From CATQHD01 sp965202675 (GTDB taxonomy: Bacteria > Actinomycetota > Acidimicrobiia > Spongiisociales > Spongiisociaceae), in assembly GCA_965202675.1 (NCBI GenBank), contig OZ241842.1:1426001-1490000 (forward strand): a stretch of DNA of 64,000 nt. Direction: 5' to 3'. Position 1 is the first letter of the stretch, and each line of letters opens with the position of its first letter. The notes below the pieces were generated by a model. The model did no database searches. It saw only the letters and a program-made list of their open reading frames with translations, and had not been told where the DNA came from. This document shows, piece by piece, positions 54,301-62,213 of the stretch. The position numbers and the translations under genes are program-made.

Positions 54301-55638
54301 TCAGCCCAGCTGGGCGGCTACCGCGGCGGCCAGGCGGTCGGCGGCGGCGCGGGCGGCGGCGGTGGTGGGGGCTTCCACCATCACGCGGACTACGGGTTCG
54401 GTGCCCGAAGCCCGGACCAGGATCCGTCCGTCTTCGCCCAGCTCCGACTCGGCCGCCCGGACCGCCTCCCATACCGGGGCGGCGGCGGCCAGTTCCTTGG
54501 AACGGACCGGCACGTTCTCCAGGACCTGGGGGAACTCGACCAGCGCTTCCTTGCGCAGGTCGCGGAGCGGGCGGCCGGCCTCGGCCACCACCTCCAAGAG
54601 CCGGACGGCGGTGCGGAGTCCGTCTCCGGTGCGGGCGCGGTCGAGCTGGATCACGTGGCCGGACTGTTCCCCGCCCAGGAAGGCGCCCCGCTCGAGCATG
54701 GCCTCCAGCACGTAGCGGTCGCCCACCCGGGTCTCGATGAGCTCGATCCCTTCCCGGCGCATGGCTCGGCGAAACCCCAGGTTGGACATGACGGTGGCCG
54801 CCACCTTGTCGAGCTCCCCCCGGCGGCGCAGATGACGGGCGATCACGGCCAGGATCACGTCGCCGTTGGCTGTCCGGCCGTCCTCGTCCACCGCAATGAG
54901 GCGGTCGGCGTCGCCGTCGAAGCACAGGCCGATCCGGCCCCCGGCCGCCGCCGCCAGGTTCTCGGGGGCGCCGGCGCCGCACCCTTCGTTGATGTTCATG
55001 CCGTCCGGCGCCCCGAAGTGCTGCTCCACGTCGGCACCCAGCTCCTCGAACAGACGGGGGGCGGCGTCCGAAGCCGCTCCGTTGGCGCAGTCGAGAGCCA
55101 GGCGAAGCCCCTTGAACACGCCCGCCGGGGCCTGGCGGACAACCCCGGCCAGGTAACGGTCCACCGCGTCGGGCAGGAGGCGGCGCAGACCGATGCCCGC
55201 CCCGGTCGGCGCCTTCCAGGGCGCCCCCTGCTCCAGCCGGCCCTCAATCTCGGCCTCGGCGGCGTCGTCCAGCTTGGCGCCCCGGCTGTCGAAGAACTTG
55301 AAGCCGTTGTCGGGCGCCGGGTTGTGGGAGGCCGACACCATCACGCCGAGCCGGGCGCCCAGCTCGGGGATCAGGGCGGATACACCCCCCACCGGAATCA
55401 CCCCCGCATCGATGGTGCCGACCCCGACGGAATGGAAACCGGCCTGCAGCCCGGCGGCGAGCATCTCCCCCGAGCGGCGGGTGTCGCGGCCCACCAGGAC
55501 CGGCCCTCCCCCGCCGATCGGCTCTCCGCCCGCCCGGCCCAGGTCGAACGCCAGAGGAAAGCCGAGGTCGAGGTTGGCCACCCCTCGGACGCCGTCGGTG
55601 CCGAACAGTCGGCGGGGGGGCCGGGGGGGACCGGGCAC
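54301..55638 (-). CDS. glmM: Phosphoglucosamine mutase
   Basis: GlmM converts glucosamine-6-phosphate to glucosamine-1-phosphate, the step after GlmS. The 445 aa product begins with GTG and has FGTDGVRGVAN, GRDTRRSGEML, the phosphoserine loop VSASHNPAPDNGFKFF, the metal loop CFDGDADRLIAVD, GGEQSGHVI and the phosphate-binding RASGTEPVVRVM. All family landmarks are present. It follows rpsI and precedes glmS, but the B3 element of about 250 nt sits between them. Confidence 0.96.
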   Translation of the reverse strand: MPGPPRPPRRLFGTDGVRGVANLDLGFPLAFDLGRAGGEPIGGGGPVLVGRDTRRSGEMLAAGLQAGFHSVGVGTIDAGVIPVGGVSALIPELGARLGVMVSASHNPAPDNGFKFFDSRGAKLDDAAEAEIEGRLEQGAPWKAPTGAGIGLRRLLPDAVDRYLAGVVRQAPAGVFKGLRLALDCANGAASDAAPRLFEELGADVEQHFGAPDGMNINEGCGAGAPENLAAAAGGRIGLCFDGDADRLIAVDEDGRTANGDVILAVIARHLRRRGELDKVAATVMSNLGFRRAMRREGIELIETRVGDRYVLEAMLERGAFLGGEQSGHVIQLDRARTGDGLRTAVRLLEVVAEAGRPLRDLRKEALVEFPQVLENVPVRSKELAAAAPVWEAVRAAESELGEDGRILVRASGTEPVVRVMVEAPTTAAARAAADRLAAAVAAQLG

Positions 55639-55754
55639 CTAGGCGGACGTTTTCGGGGCGCCGGGGCGGGCCGCCCCCCTGCTCCGGGCCGGGGAACCGC
55701 CGACGACCCGGGTCGGCCGCCGGATCAACCCCGTAAACACCCCGGAACGCCTTC

Positions 55755-56153
55755 TCAACGCTTGGTGTACTGGGGCGCCCGCCTCGCCTTGCGGAGACCG
55801 TACTTCTTGCGCTCCACCACCCGGGCGTCCCTGGTGAGCAGCCCGGCCTTCTTCAGGGGTGTGCGCAGATCGGGGTCCAGCTCGGCCAGGCCGCGGGCGA
55901 TGCCGAGGCGCAGGGCGTCGGCTTGTCCGTTGGTCCCCCCGCCCACCAGCCGGGCCGCTATGTCGTAGCGCCCTTCCATGTTGGCCACCCGCAGGGGTTC
56001 CAGCACCCGCATACGCCGGGCCATGGTCGGGAAGTAGTTCTCCAGGAGGCGGCCGTTGAGGGTCATCACCCCGCTGCCGTTGTAGAAACGGACCTGCGCC
56101 ACTGCCTCCTTGCGGCGGCCGGTGGCCTGGACGAGAGGCTTGGGCCTGCCCAT
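55755..56153 (-). CDS. rpsI: 30S ribosomal protein S9
   Basis: S9 contacts the P-site tRNA through its C-terminal tail. The 132 aa protein starts MGRPKPLVQATGRRKEAVAQV and has GSGVMTLNGRLLENYFP, VGGGTNGQADALRLGIARGL and the tail RVVERKKYGLRKARRAPQYTKR in short form (KARRAPQYTKR). The ATG overlaps the rplM stop (ATGA), giving coupled translation. Confidence 0.97.
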   Translation of the reverse strand: MGRPKPLVQATGRRKEAVAQVRFYNGSGVMTLNGRLLENYFPTMARRMRVLEPLRVANMEGRYDIAARLVGGGTNGQADALRLGIARGLAELDPDLRTPLKKAGLLTRDARVVERKKYGLRKARRAPQYTKR

Positions 56154-56614
56154 CAGGAGCTCACCCTGCGGAGGCCGAAGTCGAGGGCTTCGGGGCTCTG
56201 GGCCCCGTGCGGATGGTCGGGTCCTGCGTAGACCTTCAGCTTGCGGATCATCCGCCGGCCCAGCCGGTTCTTGGGCAGCATTCCCCGCACCGCCCGCTCG
56301 ATCACCGCCTCGGGGCGCCGTCCGAGCAGGCTCTCGAAGGACTCCTCCTTGAGGCCGCCCGGATATCCGGAATGGCGGTAGTAGATCTTGTCCCGGCTCT
56401 TGTTGGAGGAAACCGCCACCTTCCCGGCGTTTACCACCACCACGAAATCCCCCCCGTCGACATGGGGTGCGTAGGTCGGCTTGCCCTTGCCGGAAAGTAT
56501 CTGGGCGAGGCGCGAGGCGAGGCGGCCCAGCGGCATACCGGCGGCGTCGACCACGTACCAGAGGCGTTGTATGTCGGCCGGTTTGGGTGAATAGGTCTTC
56601 AGTCGGTTCACCAT
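56153..56614 (-). CDS. rplM: 50S ribosomal protein L13
   Basis: L13 is an early-assembly 50S protein. The 153 aa product has LWYVVDAAGMPLGRLASRLAQ, GKGKPTYAPHVDGGDFVVVV, YYRHSGYPGGLKEESFESLL and VRGMLPKNRLGRRMIRKLKVYAG. It follows truA by 6 nt and overlaps rpsI by 1-4 nt. Confidence 0.97.
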   Translation of the reverse strand: MVNRLKTYSPKPADIQRLWYVVDAAGMPLGRLASRLAQILSGKGKPTYAPHVDGGDFVVVVNAGKVAVSSNKSRDKIYYRHSGYPGGLKEESFESLLGRRPEAVIERAVRGMLPKNRLGRRMIRKLKVYAGPDHPHGAQSPEALDFGLRRVSS

Positions 56615-56620
56615 TCCATC

Positions 56621-57385
56621 CTAACGGGGCTCGGTTCCGAATACCATATCGTAGTCCACCCGCCGCAGCACCAAACCGCAGGGGGGAGCGGCGCCATGGG
56701 CGGCGCTGCGGTCCTTCGCTTCGAGAACCCGTTGGGCGTCGGACGGCGGGCGGCTGCCTTTGCCCACCTCGACCGAGAAGGCAACGATCGATCTGACCAT
56801 CTGATGGCAGAAGGCCGCTCCTCTGATATCCAGGCAGACCAGGCCGTCCGCCAGGGGGCGCCACCGGGCCGACTCGACGGTGCGGATGGTGGAGCCTCCG
56901 CCCCGGGGCGCGCGGCAGAAGGAGGCGAAATCGTGTACGCCCACCAGATAACCGACCGCCTCGTCCATCGCCTCTGCGTCCAGCGGCCGCGCCACATGCC
57001 AGACAGTGGAGCGGCGCAGGGGGTCGGGGTAGGGGCGGTTGAGTATCCGGTATCGGTAGGTGCGCCCGACCGCGTCGAACCGGGCCGAGAACCCGTCGGG
57101 CGCCTGTTCACAGCGGTAAACGGCTATCTCGGGCCCCAGCAACGCGGTCAACGACCGGGGCAGGCGTTCGCCGTCCACCGGCGCCTCGGCGTCGAACGAG
57201 ACCACCTGTTGGAGGGCGTGGACCCCGGCGTCGGTGCGGCCCGCGGCCACGGTAGGAACCGGTCGGCGGAGGACCCGGGCCAGGGCTGCTTCCAGCTCGC
57301 CCTGCACGGTGCGGACATCCCGTTGCCCGGCGTAACCGTGGAACCCGGATCCATCGTATGACAGGTCGAGACGGTAGGTGGGCAC
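56621..57385 (-). CDS. truA: tRNA pseudouridine(38-40) synthase
   Basis: TruA modifies uridines in the tRNA anticodon stem-loop. The 254 aa product starts at GTG 57385 (VPTYRLDLSYDGSGFHGYAG). The catalytic Asp is in AAGRTDAGVHALQQV, and FCHQMVRSIVAFSVEVGKG is the conserved C-terminal motif. In-frame sequence upstream of the GTG overlaps the membrane protein gene and is not used. It lies between that gene and rplM. Confidence 0.94.
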   Translation of the reverse strand: MPTYRLDLSYDGSGFHGYAGQRDVRTVQGELEAALARVLRRPVPTVAAGRTDAGVHALQQVVSFDAEAPVDGERLPRSLTALLGPEIAVYRCEQAPDGFSARFDAVGRTYRYRILNRPYPDPLRRSTVWHVARPLDAEAMDEAVGYLVGVHDFASFCRAPRGGGSTIRTVESARWRPLADGLVCLDIRGAAFCHQMVRSIVAFSVEVGKGSRPPSDAQRVLEAKDRSAAHGAAPPCGLVLRRVDYDMVFGTEPR

Positions 57386-57402
57386 GGCCCCGCCGCCTCC
57401 GC

Positions 57403-57894
57403 TCAGAGGGGGATTCGGAACAGGGCCGTCCCGATGCCCCAGCCGCACAAGCCGACGGCGGCCAAGAACCTGCTGTGCATGGGCTTCATGCCGAACAGGG
57501 CGTCCGCCGCCGCCTGAAGGGCCAGGAAGAACCAGAGCAGGGCCAGAACGAGCAGGGAATTGGACAGCCAACCCTCCTCCACCCAGGGTCTTGCGGCCAG
57601 CGGGAGAACGGCGACATGGGCGAATCCGACCATCCGAAAGGCCGCGGCCGTCTCGCCCCAGCCGTGGAACAGGCGGACCCCCGCCGTCCGAAGCGCCCAG
57701 GCCGTCAGGCCGGCGCGGACAATGCTCCACAAGGCCGTCGACGCCGCCAGGACGACGGACCGGGCGGCGAGCGCGGGGAGCACCGCCGTCAAGACGATCA
57801 CCGCCGCCGCGTTGCCGGCGGCGTATCGGTCATGGAGCAGGGACGCATAAAAGGATCTGTTCAGCCGTCCTGCCCGAACGATCTGGCCAAGCAT
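57403..57894 (-). CDS. Yip1-like integral membrane protein, function unknown
   Basis: The 163 aa protein has about four or five hydrophobic segments (AAVIVLTAVLPALAARSVVL, LWSIVRAGLTAWALRTAG, LLVLALLWFFLALQAAADAL, AAVGLCGWGIGTALFRI). The pattern LWSIVRAG...G.RLFHGWGETAAAFRMVGFAH resembles small Yip1/DUF1282-like proteins. It sits in the rplQ-truA interval of a ribosomal operon, 90 nt after rplQ and 17 nt before truA. That location is unusual for core operons and suggests a lineage-specific insertion. Confidence 0.72.
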   Translation of the reverse strand: MLGQIVRAGRLNRSFYASLLHDRYAAGNAAAVIVLTAVLPALAARSVVLAASTALWSIVRAGLTAWALRTAGVRLFHGWGETAAAFRMVGFAHVAVLPLAARPWVEEGWLSNSLLVLALLWFFLALQAAADALFGMKPMHSRFLAAVGLCGWGIGTALFRIPL

Positions 57895-57984
57895 GACACC
57901 TCGAAGCGAGACCTGGCCGGGAGGTTACCAGCGCCGGGGTATGAAAGGGTGATTGCGGGCCGGGCGGAGGGAGAAGCCGGACGG

Positions 57985-58335
57985 TCAGACCAGCTCGATG
58001 AGGGCCATCTCGGCGTTGTCGCCGCGGCGGGGGCCCAGCTTGACGATGCGGGTGTAACCGCCGGGGCGGAGGGTGTAGCGGGGCGCCACCTCGTCGAACA
58101 GCTTGGTCACCACCTCGAGGTCGGTGAGGTCGCGCAGCACCAGGCGGCGGGAGTGCAGATCGCCGCGGCGGGCCTTGGTGATGATCTTCTCGACATAGGG
58201 CCGGAGCACCTTGGCCCTGGTGAGGGTGGTGGTGATCCGCTCGTCCCAGATCAGGGACTGGGCGAGGTTGGCCAGCATGGCCTTCTGCTGGGAGGGGCCG
58301 CCCCCCAGCCGCTTGCCTTTCCTGGGGCGGGGCAT
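57985..58335 (-). CDS. rplQ: 50S ribosomal protein L17
   Basis: The 116 aa protein starts MPRPRKGKRLGGGPSQQKAML and has ANLAQSLIWDERITTTLTRAK, LRPYVEKIITKARRGD and YTRIVKLGPRRGDNAEMALIEL. It overlaps the rpoA stop by one base, in the standard rpoA-rplQ order. Confidence 0.96.
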   Translation of the reverse strand: MPRPRKGKRLGGGPSQQKAMLANLAQSLIWDERITTTLTRAKVLRPYVEKIITKARRGDLHSRRLVLRDLTDLEVVTKLFDEVAPRYTLRPGGYTRIVKLGPRRGDNAEMALIELV

Positions 58336-59288
58336 CAGCCTCTTTCCTGATCCCGGGCGGAGGAGATGCTGAGGCCCAGCTCATCGAGCTTGGCGATCAC
58401 CTCCTCGAGGCTCTTCTGCCCGAAGTTGGTGATGTCGAGCAGGTCTTCGCTGGTTTTGTGCACCAGGTCCCCCACCGTGTCGATGCCGGCGCGCCGCAAA
58501 CAGTTGCGGGGGCGCTCCGAGAGGTCGAGGGTCTCGATGGGCAGGTCGAGGTCCTGGGACAGGCCGTCGTCCACCACCACGTCGCCCAGCTCGAGCCCCA
58601 CGCCCTCTCCGACGCCGGCGAACAACCCCAGCAGCTCGCTGAGGGTCTTGCCCGCCGAGGACAGGGCCTCGTTCGGATCGATGGAACCGTCGGTCTCCAC
58701 ATCCAGCACCAGGCGGTCGAAGTCGGTCATGTGGCCCACCTGGGTGTTCTCCACCCGGTAGGCCACCTTGCGCACGGGCGAGAAGATCGAGTCGATGGGG
58801 ATGGTGCCGATCGGGAGGTTCTTCTTGTTGTCGTCGGCGTTCCGGTAGCCCACCCCCTGCTCGATGGTCAGGGTCATCTGCAGCTCGGCCCCGGCGGAAA
58901 GGGTGCATATGTGGAGGTCCTTGTTGACTATCTCCACCCCGCTGGGCGCCTCCAGCTGCCCGGCGGTAAGGGCCCCCCGTCCGGAGCCGGAAAGGGAGAG
59001 CACCCGCGGCATGGAATCGTCCATGCGCACCACCAGGCGCTTGATGTTGAGGATGATGTCCACCACGTCCTCCTGCACGTCGGGGACGGTGGTGAACTCG
59101 TGGTCGATGCCTTCGATCCTGATGGACGAGACGGCGGTGCCCGGTATGCGCGAGAGCAGCGTTCGGCGCAGGGTGTTGCCGAGCGTGTAGCCGAAACCCG
59201 GCTCCAGGGGTTCGATGACGAAACAGGAACGCGTCCCGTCGACCGGTTTGACCTCTATCTGTGGACGTTGAACGATCAACGCTTGCAA
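58335..59288 (-). CDS. rpoA: DNA-directed RNA polymerase subunit alpha
   Basis: The alpha subunit nucleates RNA polymerase assembly and contacts UP elements and regulators. The TTG at 59288 (LQALIVQRPQIEV) has GGAGG 8 nt upstream and gives 317 aa, normal for actinobacteria; longer frames lack support. The N-terminal domain has GFGYTLGNTLRRTLLSRIPG and VQEDVVDIILNIK; the C-terminal domain has LDLSERPRNCLRRAGI and SLEEVIAKLDELGLS. It lies between rpsD and rplQ. Confidence 0.96.
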   Translation of the reverse strand: MQALIVQRPQIEVKPVDGTRSCFVIEPLEPGFGYTLGNTLRRTLLSRIPGTAVSSIRIEGIDHEFTTVPDVQEDVVDIILNIKRLVVRMDDSMPRVLSLSGSGRGALTAGQLEAPSGVEIVNKDLHICTLSAGAELQMTLTIEQGVGYRNADDNKKNLPIGTIPIDSIFSPVRKVAYRVENTQVGHMTDFDRLVLDVETDGSIDPNEALSSAGKTLSELLGLFAGVGEGVGLELGDVVVDDGLSQDLDLPIETLDLSERPRNCLRRAGIDTVGDLVHKTSEDLLDITNFGQKSLEEVIAKLDELGLSISSARDQERG

Positions 59289-59307
59289 AGCGCCGCCCTC
59301 CTCTGCT

Positions 59308-59925
59308 CTATCTCGAATACAGTTCGACCGCCAGCTGCTCCCGCACAGCCGTGTCGATCTGCGCCCGGCTGGGGAGGTCGAGCACCACCGCCCGGCGCTC
59401 ATCGAGAGACACCTCCAGCCATTCGGGTATCCGGCGGTCGCCGGACGTATCGGCCGCATGCCGGATGACGATCGCGTCCCTGGATTTGGGTTTGACAGCC
59501 ACCGCATCGCCCGTCCGAACCTGATAGGAGGGAATGTCCACCTTGCGGCCGTTGACCTGGAAATGCCCGTGGTTGACCAGCTGGCGGGCCTGCGGGCGGG
59601 TGCGCGCCAGGCCGGCCCGGTAGACCACGTTGTCGAGGCGGCATTCCAGGATCTGCAGCAGGTTGTCGCCGGTTATCCCCCGGCGGCGGGCGGCCTCCTG
59701 GTAGTAACGGCGGAACTGCCGCTCCAGCACCCCGTATATCTGGCGGATCTTCTGCTTCTCGCGCAGCTGATGCAGATAGTCGGAATCGCTGCTGCGCCGG
59801 GACCGGCGGCGGCCGTGCTCCCCCGGCGGGTAGGGGCGGCGGTCATAGTACTTCGACTTGTTGTCGTCGAGCAGCTGCCCCAGACGCCGGCTCTTCCGGG
59901 TGCGGGGACCCAGATAACGCGCCAT
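59308..59925 (-). CDS. rpsD: 30S ribosomal protein S4
   Basis: S4 is a primary 16S rRNA binder. The 205 aa product has MARYLGPRTRKSRRLGQLL, QLREKQKIRQIYGVLERQF, the S4 RNA-binding domain LDNVVYRAGLARTRPQARQL and LVNHGHFQVNGRKVDIPSY. No zinc-binding cysteine cluster is seen, so it is the C-minus form. It is 3 nt from rpsK and 19 nt before rpoA. Confidence 0.97.
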   Translation of the reverse strand: MARYLGPRTRKSRRLGQLLDDNKSKYYDRRPYPPGEHGRRRSRRSSDSDYLHQLREKQKIRQIYGVLERQFRRYYQEAARRRGITGDNLLQILECRLDNVVYRAGLARTRPQARQLVNHGHFQVNGRKVDIPSYQVRTGDAVAVKPKSRDAIVIRHAADTSGDRRIPEWLEVSLDERRAVVLDLPSRAQIDTAVREQLAVELYSR

Positions 59926-59928
59926 CCC

Positions 59929-60324
59929 TCAACCCCTCCGGCGCTTCTTGGGCCGGCAGCCGTTGTGCGGCAGGGGGGTGACATCCCTGATGCCGGCCAC
60001 CTCAAGACCCATGTTCTGGAGGGTGCGGACGGCGGTCTCGCGCCCCGCTCCGTTGCCGCTCACGATCACCTCGAGCTTGCGGATGCCGTGCTCGCCCGCC
60101 CGCCGGGACGCCTCCTCGGCAGCCACCTGGGCGGCGTAGGGGGTGGACTTGCGGGAGCCCTTGAACCCCACCGAACCGCCGGAGGTCCAGACGATGGTGT
60201 TGCCCCTCACGTCGGTGATGTTGATGATGGTGTTGTTGAAACTCGCCCTGATGTGCGCCTGGCCGAAAGCGATGTTCTTGCGTTCACGGCGGCGGACGCG
60301 CTGCGGGCGCTGCTGTCTGGCCAA
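59929..60324 (-). CDS. rpsK: 30S ribosomal protein S11
   Basis: The 131 aa protein has GQAHIRASFNNTIINITD, GNTIVWTSGGSVGFKGSRKS, PYAAQVAAEEASRRAGEHGI and VTPLPHNGCRPKKRRRG, all typical. It follows rpsM by 7 nt. Confidence 0.97.
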   Translation of the reverse strand: MARQQRPQRVRRRERKNIAFGQAHIRASFNNTIINITDVRGNTIVWTSGGSVGFKGSRKSTPYAAQVAAEEASRRAGEHGIRKLEVIVSGNGAGRETAVRTLQNMGLEVAGIRDVTPLPHNGCRPKKRRRG

Positions 60325-60331
60325 ACCTGCC

Positions 60332-60709
60332 TCACTTCTTCACTTTTTTGTGACCGGCCACCGCCATCCGCCGGCCCTTGCGGGTGCGGGCGTTGGTGTG
60401 GGTGCGCTGCCCCCGGACCGGAAGGCCGCGGCGGTGGCGCAGGCCCTGGTAACAGCCGATCTCCATCTTGCGCTTGATGTTCTGCGCCACCACCCGGCGC
60501 AGATCGCCCTCCACCCGGAGATTGCTCTGGATGTAGGAGCGGATCCGGCTCACCTCTTCGTCGGTGAGGTCGCGCACCCTGGTGTCGGGGTTCACCCTCG
60601 CTTCGCCGCACAGCAACCGAGAGGAAGAGGCCCCGATGCCGTATATGTAGGTGAGGCCTATCTCGACCCGCTTCTCCCTGGGGAGGTCGACGCCGGCTAT
60701 ACGAGCCAT
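60332..60709 (-). CDS. rpsM: 30S ribosomal protein S13
   Basis: The 125 aa protein starts MARIAGVDLPREKRVEIGLT and has YIYGIGASSSRLLC, DLTDEEVSRIRSYIQ, CYQGLRHRRGLPVRGQRTH and the basic tail HKKVKK. It follows rpmJ by 2 nt, in the order rpmJ-rpsM-rpsK-rpsD-rpoA-rplQ. Confidence 0.97.
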   Translation of the reverse strand: MARIAGVDLPREKRVEIGLTYIYGIGASSSRLLCGEARVNPDTRVRDLTDEEVSRIRSYIQSNLRVEGDLRRVVAQNIKRKMEIGCYQGLRHRRGLPVRGQRTHTNARTRKGRRMAVAGHKKVKK

Positions 60710-60711
60710 GC

Positions 60712-60825
60712 TCAACCCTGCCGCTGCCGGTGGCGGGGGTTGGAACACACCACCCAGACCCTCCGCCGGCGGCGGATCAGGCGGCAGTTGTCGCACATCT
60801 TCTTGGTGGAGGCCCGTACCTTCAC
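60712..60825 (-). CDS. rpmJ: 50S ribosomal protein L36
   Basis: The 37 aa protein starts with GTG and reads VKVRASTKKMCDNCRLI, then VWVVCSNPRHRQRQG. The zinc ligands Cys11, Cys14, Cys27 and His32 are all present, so this is the zinc-binding form. It is very short and lies 2 nt before rpsM. infA, which often precedes it, is not in the 61 nt gap to map. Confidence 0.95.
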   Translation of the reverse strand: MKVRASTKKMCDNCRLIRRRRRVWVVCSNPRHRQRQG

Positions 60826-60858
60826 CCTGGCACCTCGTCTTTCGGGCACGCGAAATAC

Positions 60859-60874
60859 ACCGACGGCCGTCGGT
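60859..60874 (-). other. Perfect 16 nt palindrome in the map-rpmJ gap
   Basis: ACCGACGG-CCGTCGGT can form an 8 bp stem (or a 6 bp stem with a tetraloop). No T-run follows on either strand, so it is not a standard terminator. It lies at the predicted transcript start of the rpmJ operon and could be a leader hairpin or an operator. Confidence 0.4.
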
Positions 60875-60883
60875 GGGAAAGCC

Positions 60884-60913
60884 ATACTAACCCTCCGGGC
60901 GGGCAGAGAGCAA
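60884..60913 (-). promoter_or_regulatory. Possible promoter of rpmJ-rpsM-rpsK-rpsD-rpoA-rplQ
   Basis: The -35 is TTGCTC (60908-60913) and the -10 is TAGTAT (60884-60889), with an 18 nt spacer that overlaps the end of map. This is a moderate match; the genes could equally be read from the secY-adk-map transcript. Confidence 0.35.
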
Positions 60914-61660
60914 GTCGCTCACCGTCATCACCACCGGACCGTCTCCTGTGAGGGCCACCGTGTGCTCGAAGTGGGCCGACCGGCGCCGGTCGGCGGTGAT
61001 GACCGTCCAGCCGTCGTCCAGGGTTTCGGTCTTGTGTGTGCCCAGGTTGAACATGGGTTCGATGCAGACAGCCATCCCCCTCTTGAGCCGCTGCCCCTTG
61101 CCGGGCGGCCCGTAGTTGGGGATCTGCGGGCCCTCATGCATGGCCCGCCCGATGCCGTGGCCCACGTAGTCGCGCACCACTCCGTAGCCGTAGGGGGCGG
61201 CAGTCTGCTCCACGGCGTGGCCGATGTCGCCCACTCTCCCCCCCTCCCGCACCTTGTCGATGCCCGCCCAGAGGGCGCGGCGGGTTACCTCCAACAACCG
61301 GGCCGACTCTTCGTCTACGGCGCCGATGCCGACGGTCAGGGCGGCGTCCCCGTGGTAGCCCTCGTAGACGGCGCCGGCGTCGATGGAGAGGATGTCCCCC
61401 CGGCCCAGCCGGTATTCGCCCGGTATGCCGTGGACGACCACCTCGTTGGGAGAGGCGCAGATGTGGGCGGGGAAGGACCTGTACCCGAGGAAGGACGGGC
61501 GGCAGCCCCGCGACCGTATGACCCGCTCCGCGATGGAGTCCAACCGGCGGAGGGTTACCCCCACGTCGGCCGCCTCCACCAACGCCTCGTGGACGGCCGC
61601 CACGCACGCCCCCGCCACCGCCATCTTGGCGAACTCGCGCTCGTTCTTGATGGTGATCAC
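60887..61660 (-). CDS. map: Methionine aminopeptidase, type I
   Basis: Map removes the initiator methionine from new proteins. The 257 aa enzyme has the metal ligands in LSIDAGAVYEGYHGDAALT (two Asp), VGHGIGRAMHEGP (His), CIEPMFNLG (Glu) and FEHTVALTG (Glu). There is no N-terminal zinc-finger extension. It follows adk by 13 nt in the secY-adk-map order. Confidence 0.96.
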   Translation of the reverse strand: MITIKNEREFAKMAVAGACVAAVHEALVEAADVGVTLRRLDSIAERVIRSRGCRPSFLGYRSFPAHICASPNEVVVHGIPGEYRLGRGDILSIDAGAVYEGYHGDAALTVGIGAVDEESARLLEVTRRALWAGIDKVREGGRVGDIGHAVEQTAAPYGYGVVRDYVGHGIGRAMHEGPQIPNYGPPGKGQRLKRGMAVCIEPMFNLGTHKTETLDDGWTVITADRRRSAHFEHTVALTGDGPVVMTVSDLLSARPEG

Positions 61661-61673
61661 AACCGGAAGGCGG

Positions 61674-62213
61674 TCACAGCGCGGCGAGGATGCGCTCGGT
61701 GATGGCCGTGACCTCGCCCTCCCCCGACACCCGCACCGCGATGCCGCGCGCCTGGTAGAAGTCGATGAGCGGGGCGGTGTCCCGGCGGTAGGCGGCCAGG
61801 CGGTTGCGCACCGCCGCCTCGGTGTCGTCGTCCCGCCCGCGCCCCAGCATCCGCGCCGCCAGCACCTGCTCGGAGGCCTCCAGCACCACCGCCGCGTCCA
61901 GGGCGTCCGACCCTATCTTCTCGTCCAGGGCCCGGGCCTGGGGAAGGGTGCGGGGGAAGCCGTCGAGAATGTATCCGGCCGCCGCGTCGGGTTCGGAGAG
62001 GCGGGCGAAGAGCATCTCGGCGGTGAGGGAGTCGGGCGCCAGGCCGCCCCGGGCGATGATCCGGCGCACCCGCTCCCCCAGCGGGGTGCCGTCGGCCATA
62101 TGGCGGCGGAACATGTCACCGGTAGAGATGTGGATGATGCCCAGGGCGGCGGCCGCGTTCTGCGCCTGGGTGCCCTTGCCCGCCCCCGGAGGTCCCAGGA
62201 AGAGCAGCTTCAC
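61674..62213 (-). CDS. adk: Adenylate kinase, short-LID form
   Basis: Adk equilibrates ATP, ADP and AMP. The 179 aa enzyme starts with GTG and has the P-loop FLGPPGAGKGTQA, STGDMFRRHMADGTPLG, the AMP-binding YILDGFPRTLPQARAL and MLGRGRDDDTEAAVRNRL. The LID lacks the long zinc-binding insertion, as in many actinobacteria. The start overlaps the secY stop by 4 nt. Confidence 0.96.
   Translation of the reverse strand: MKLLFLGPPGAGKGTQAQNAAAALGIIHISTGDMFRRHMADGTPLGERVRRIIARGGLAPDSLTAEMLFARLSEPDAAAGYILDGFPRTLPQARALDEKIGSDALDAAVVLEASEQVLAARMLGRGRDDDTEAAVRNRLAAYRRDTAPLIDFYQARGIAVRVSGEGEVTAITERILAAL

Noticed and set aside
55755..56864. 369-residue frame containing S9 with a long N-terminal extension
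   Set aside because: The extension is the shifted-frame shadow of rplM; S9 starts at 56153 with MGRPKPLVQATGRR and an ATGA overlap.
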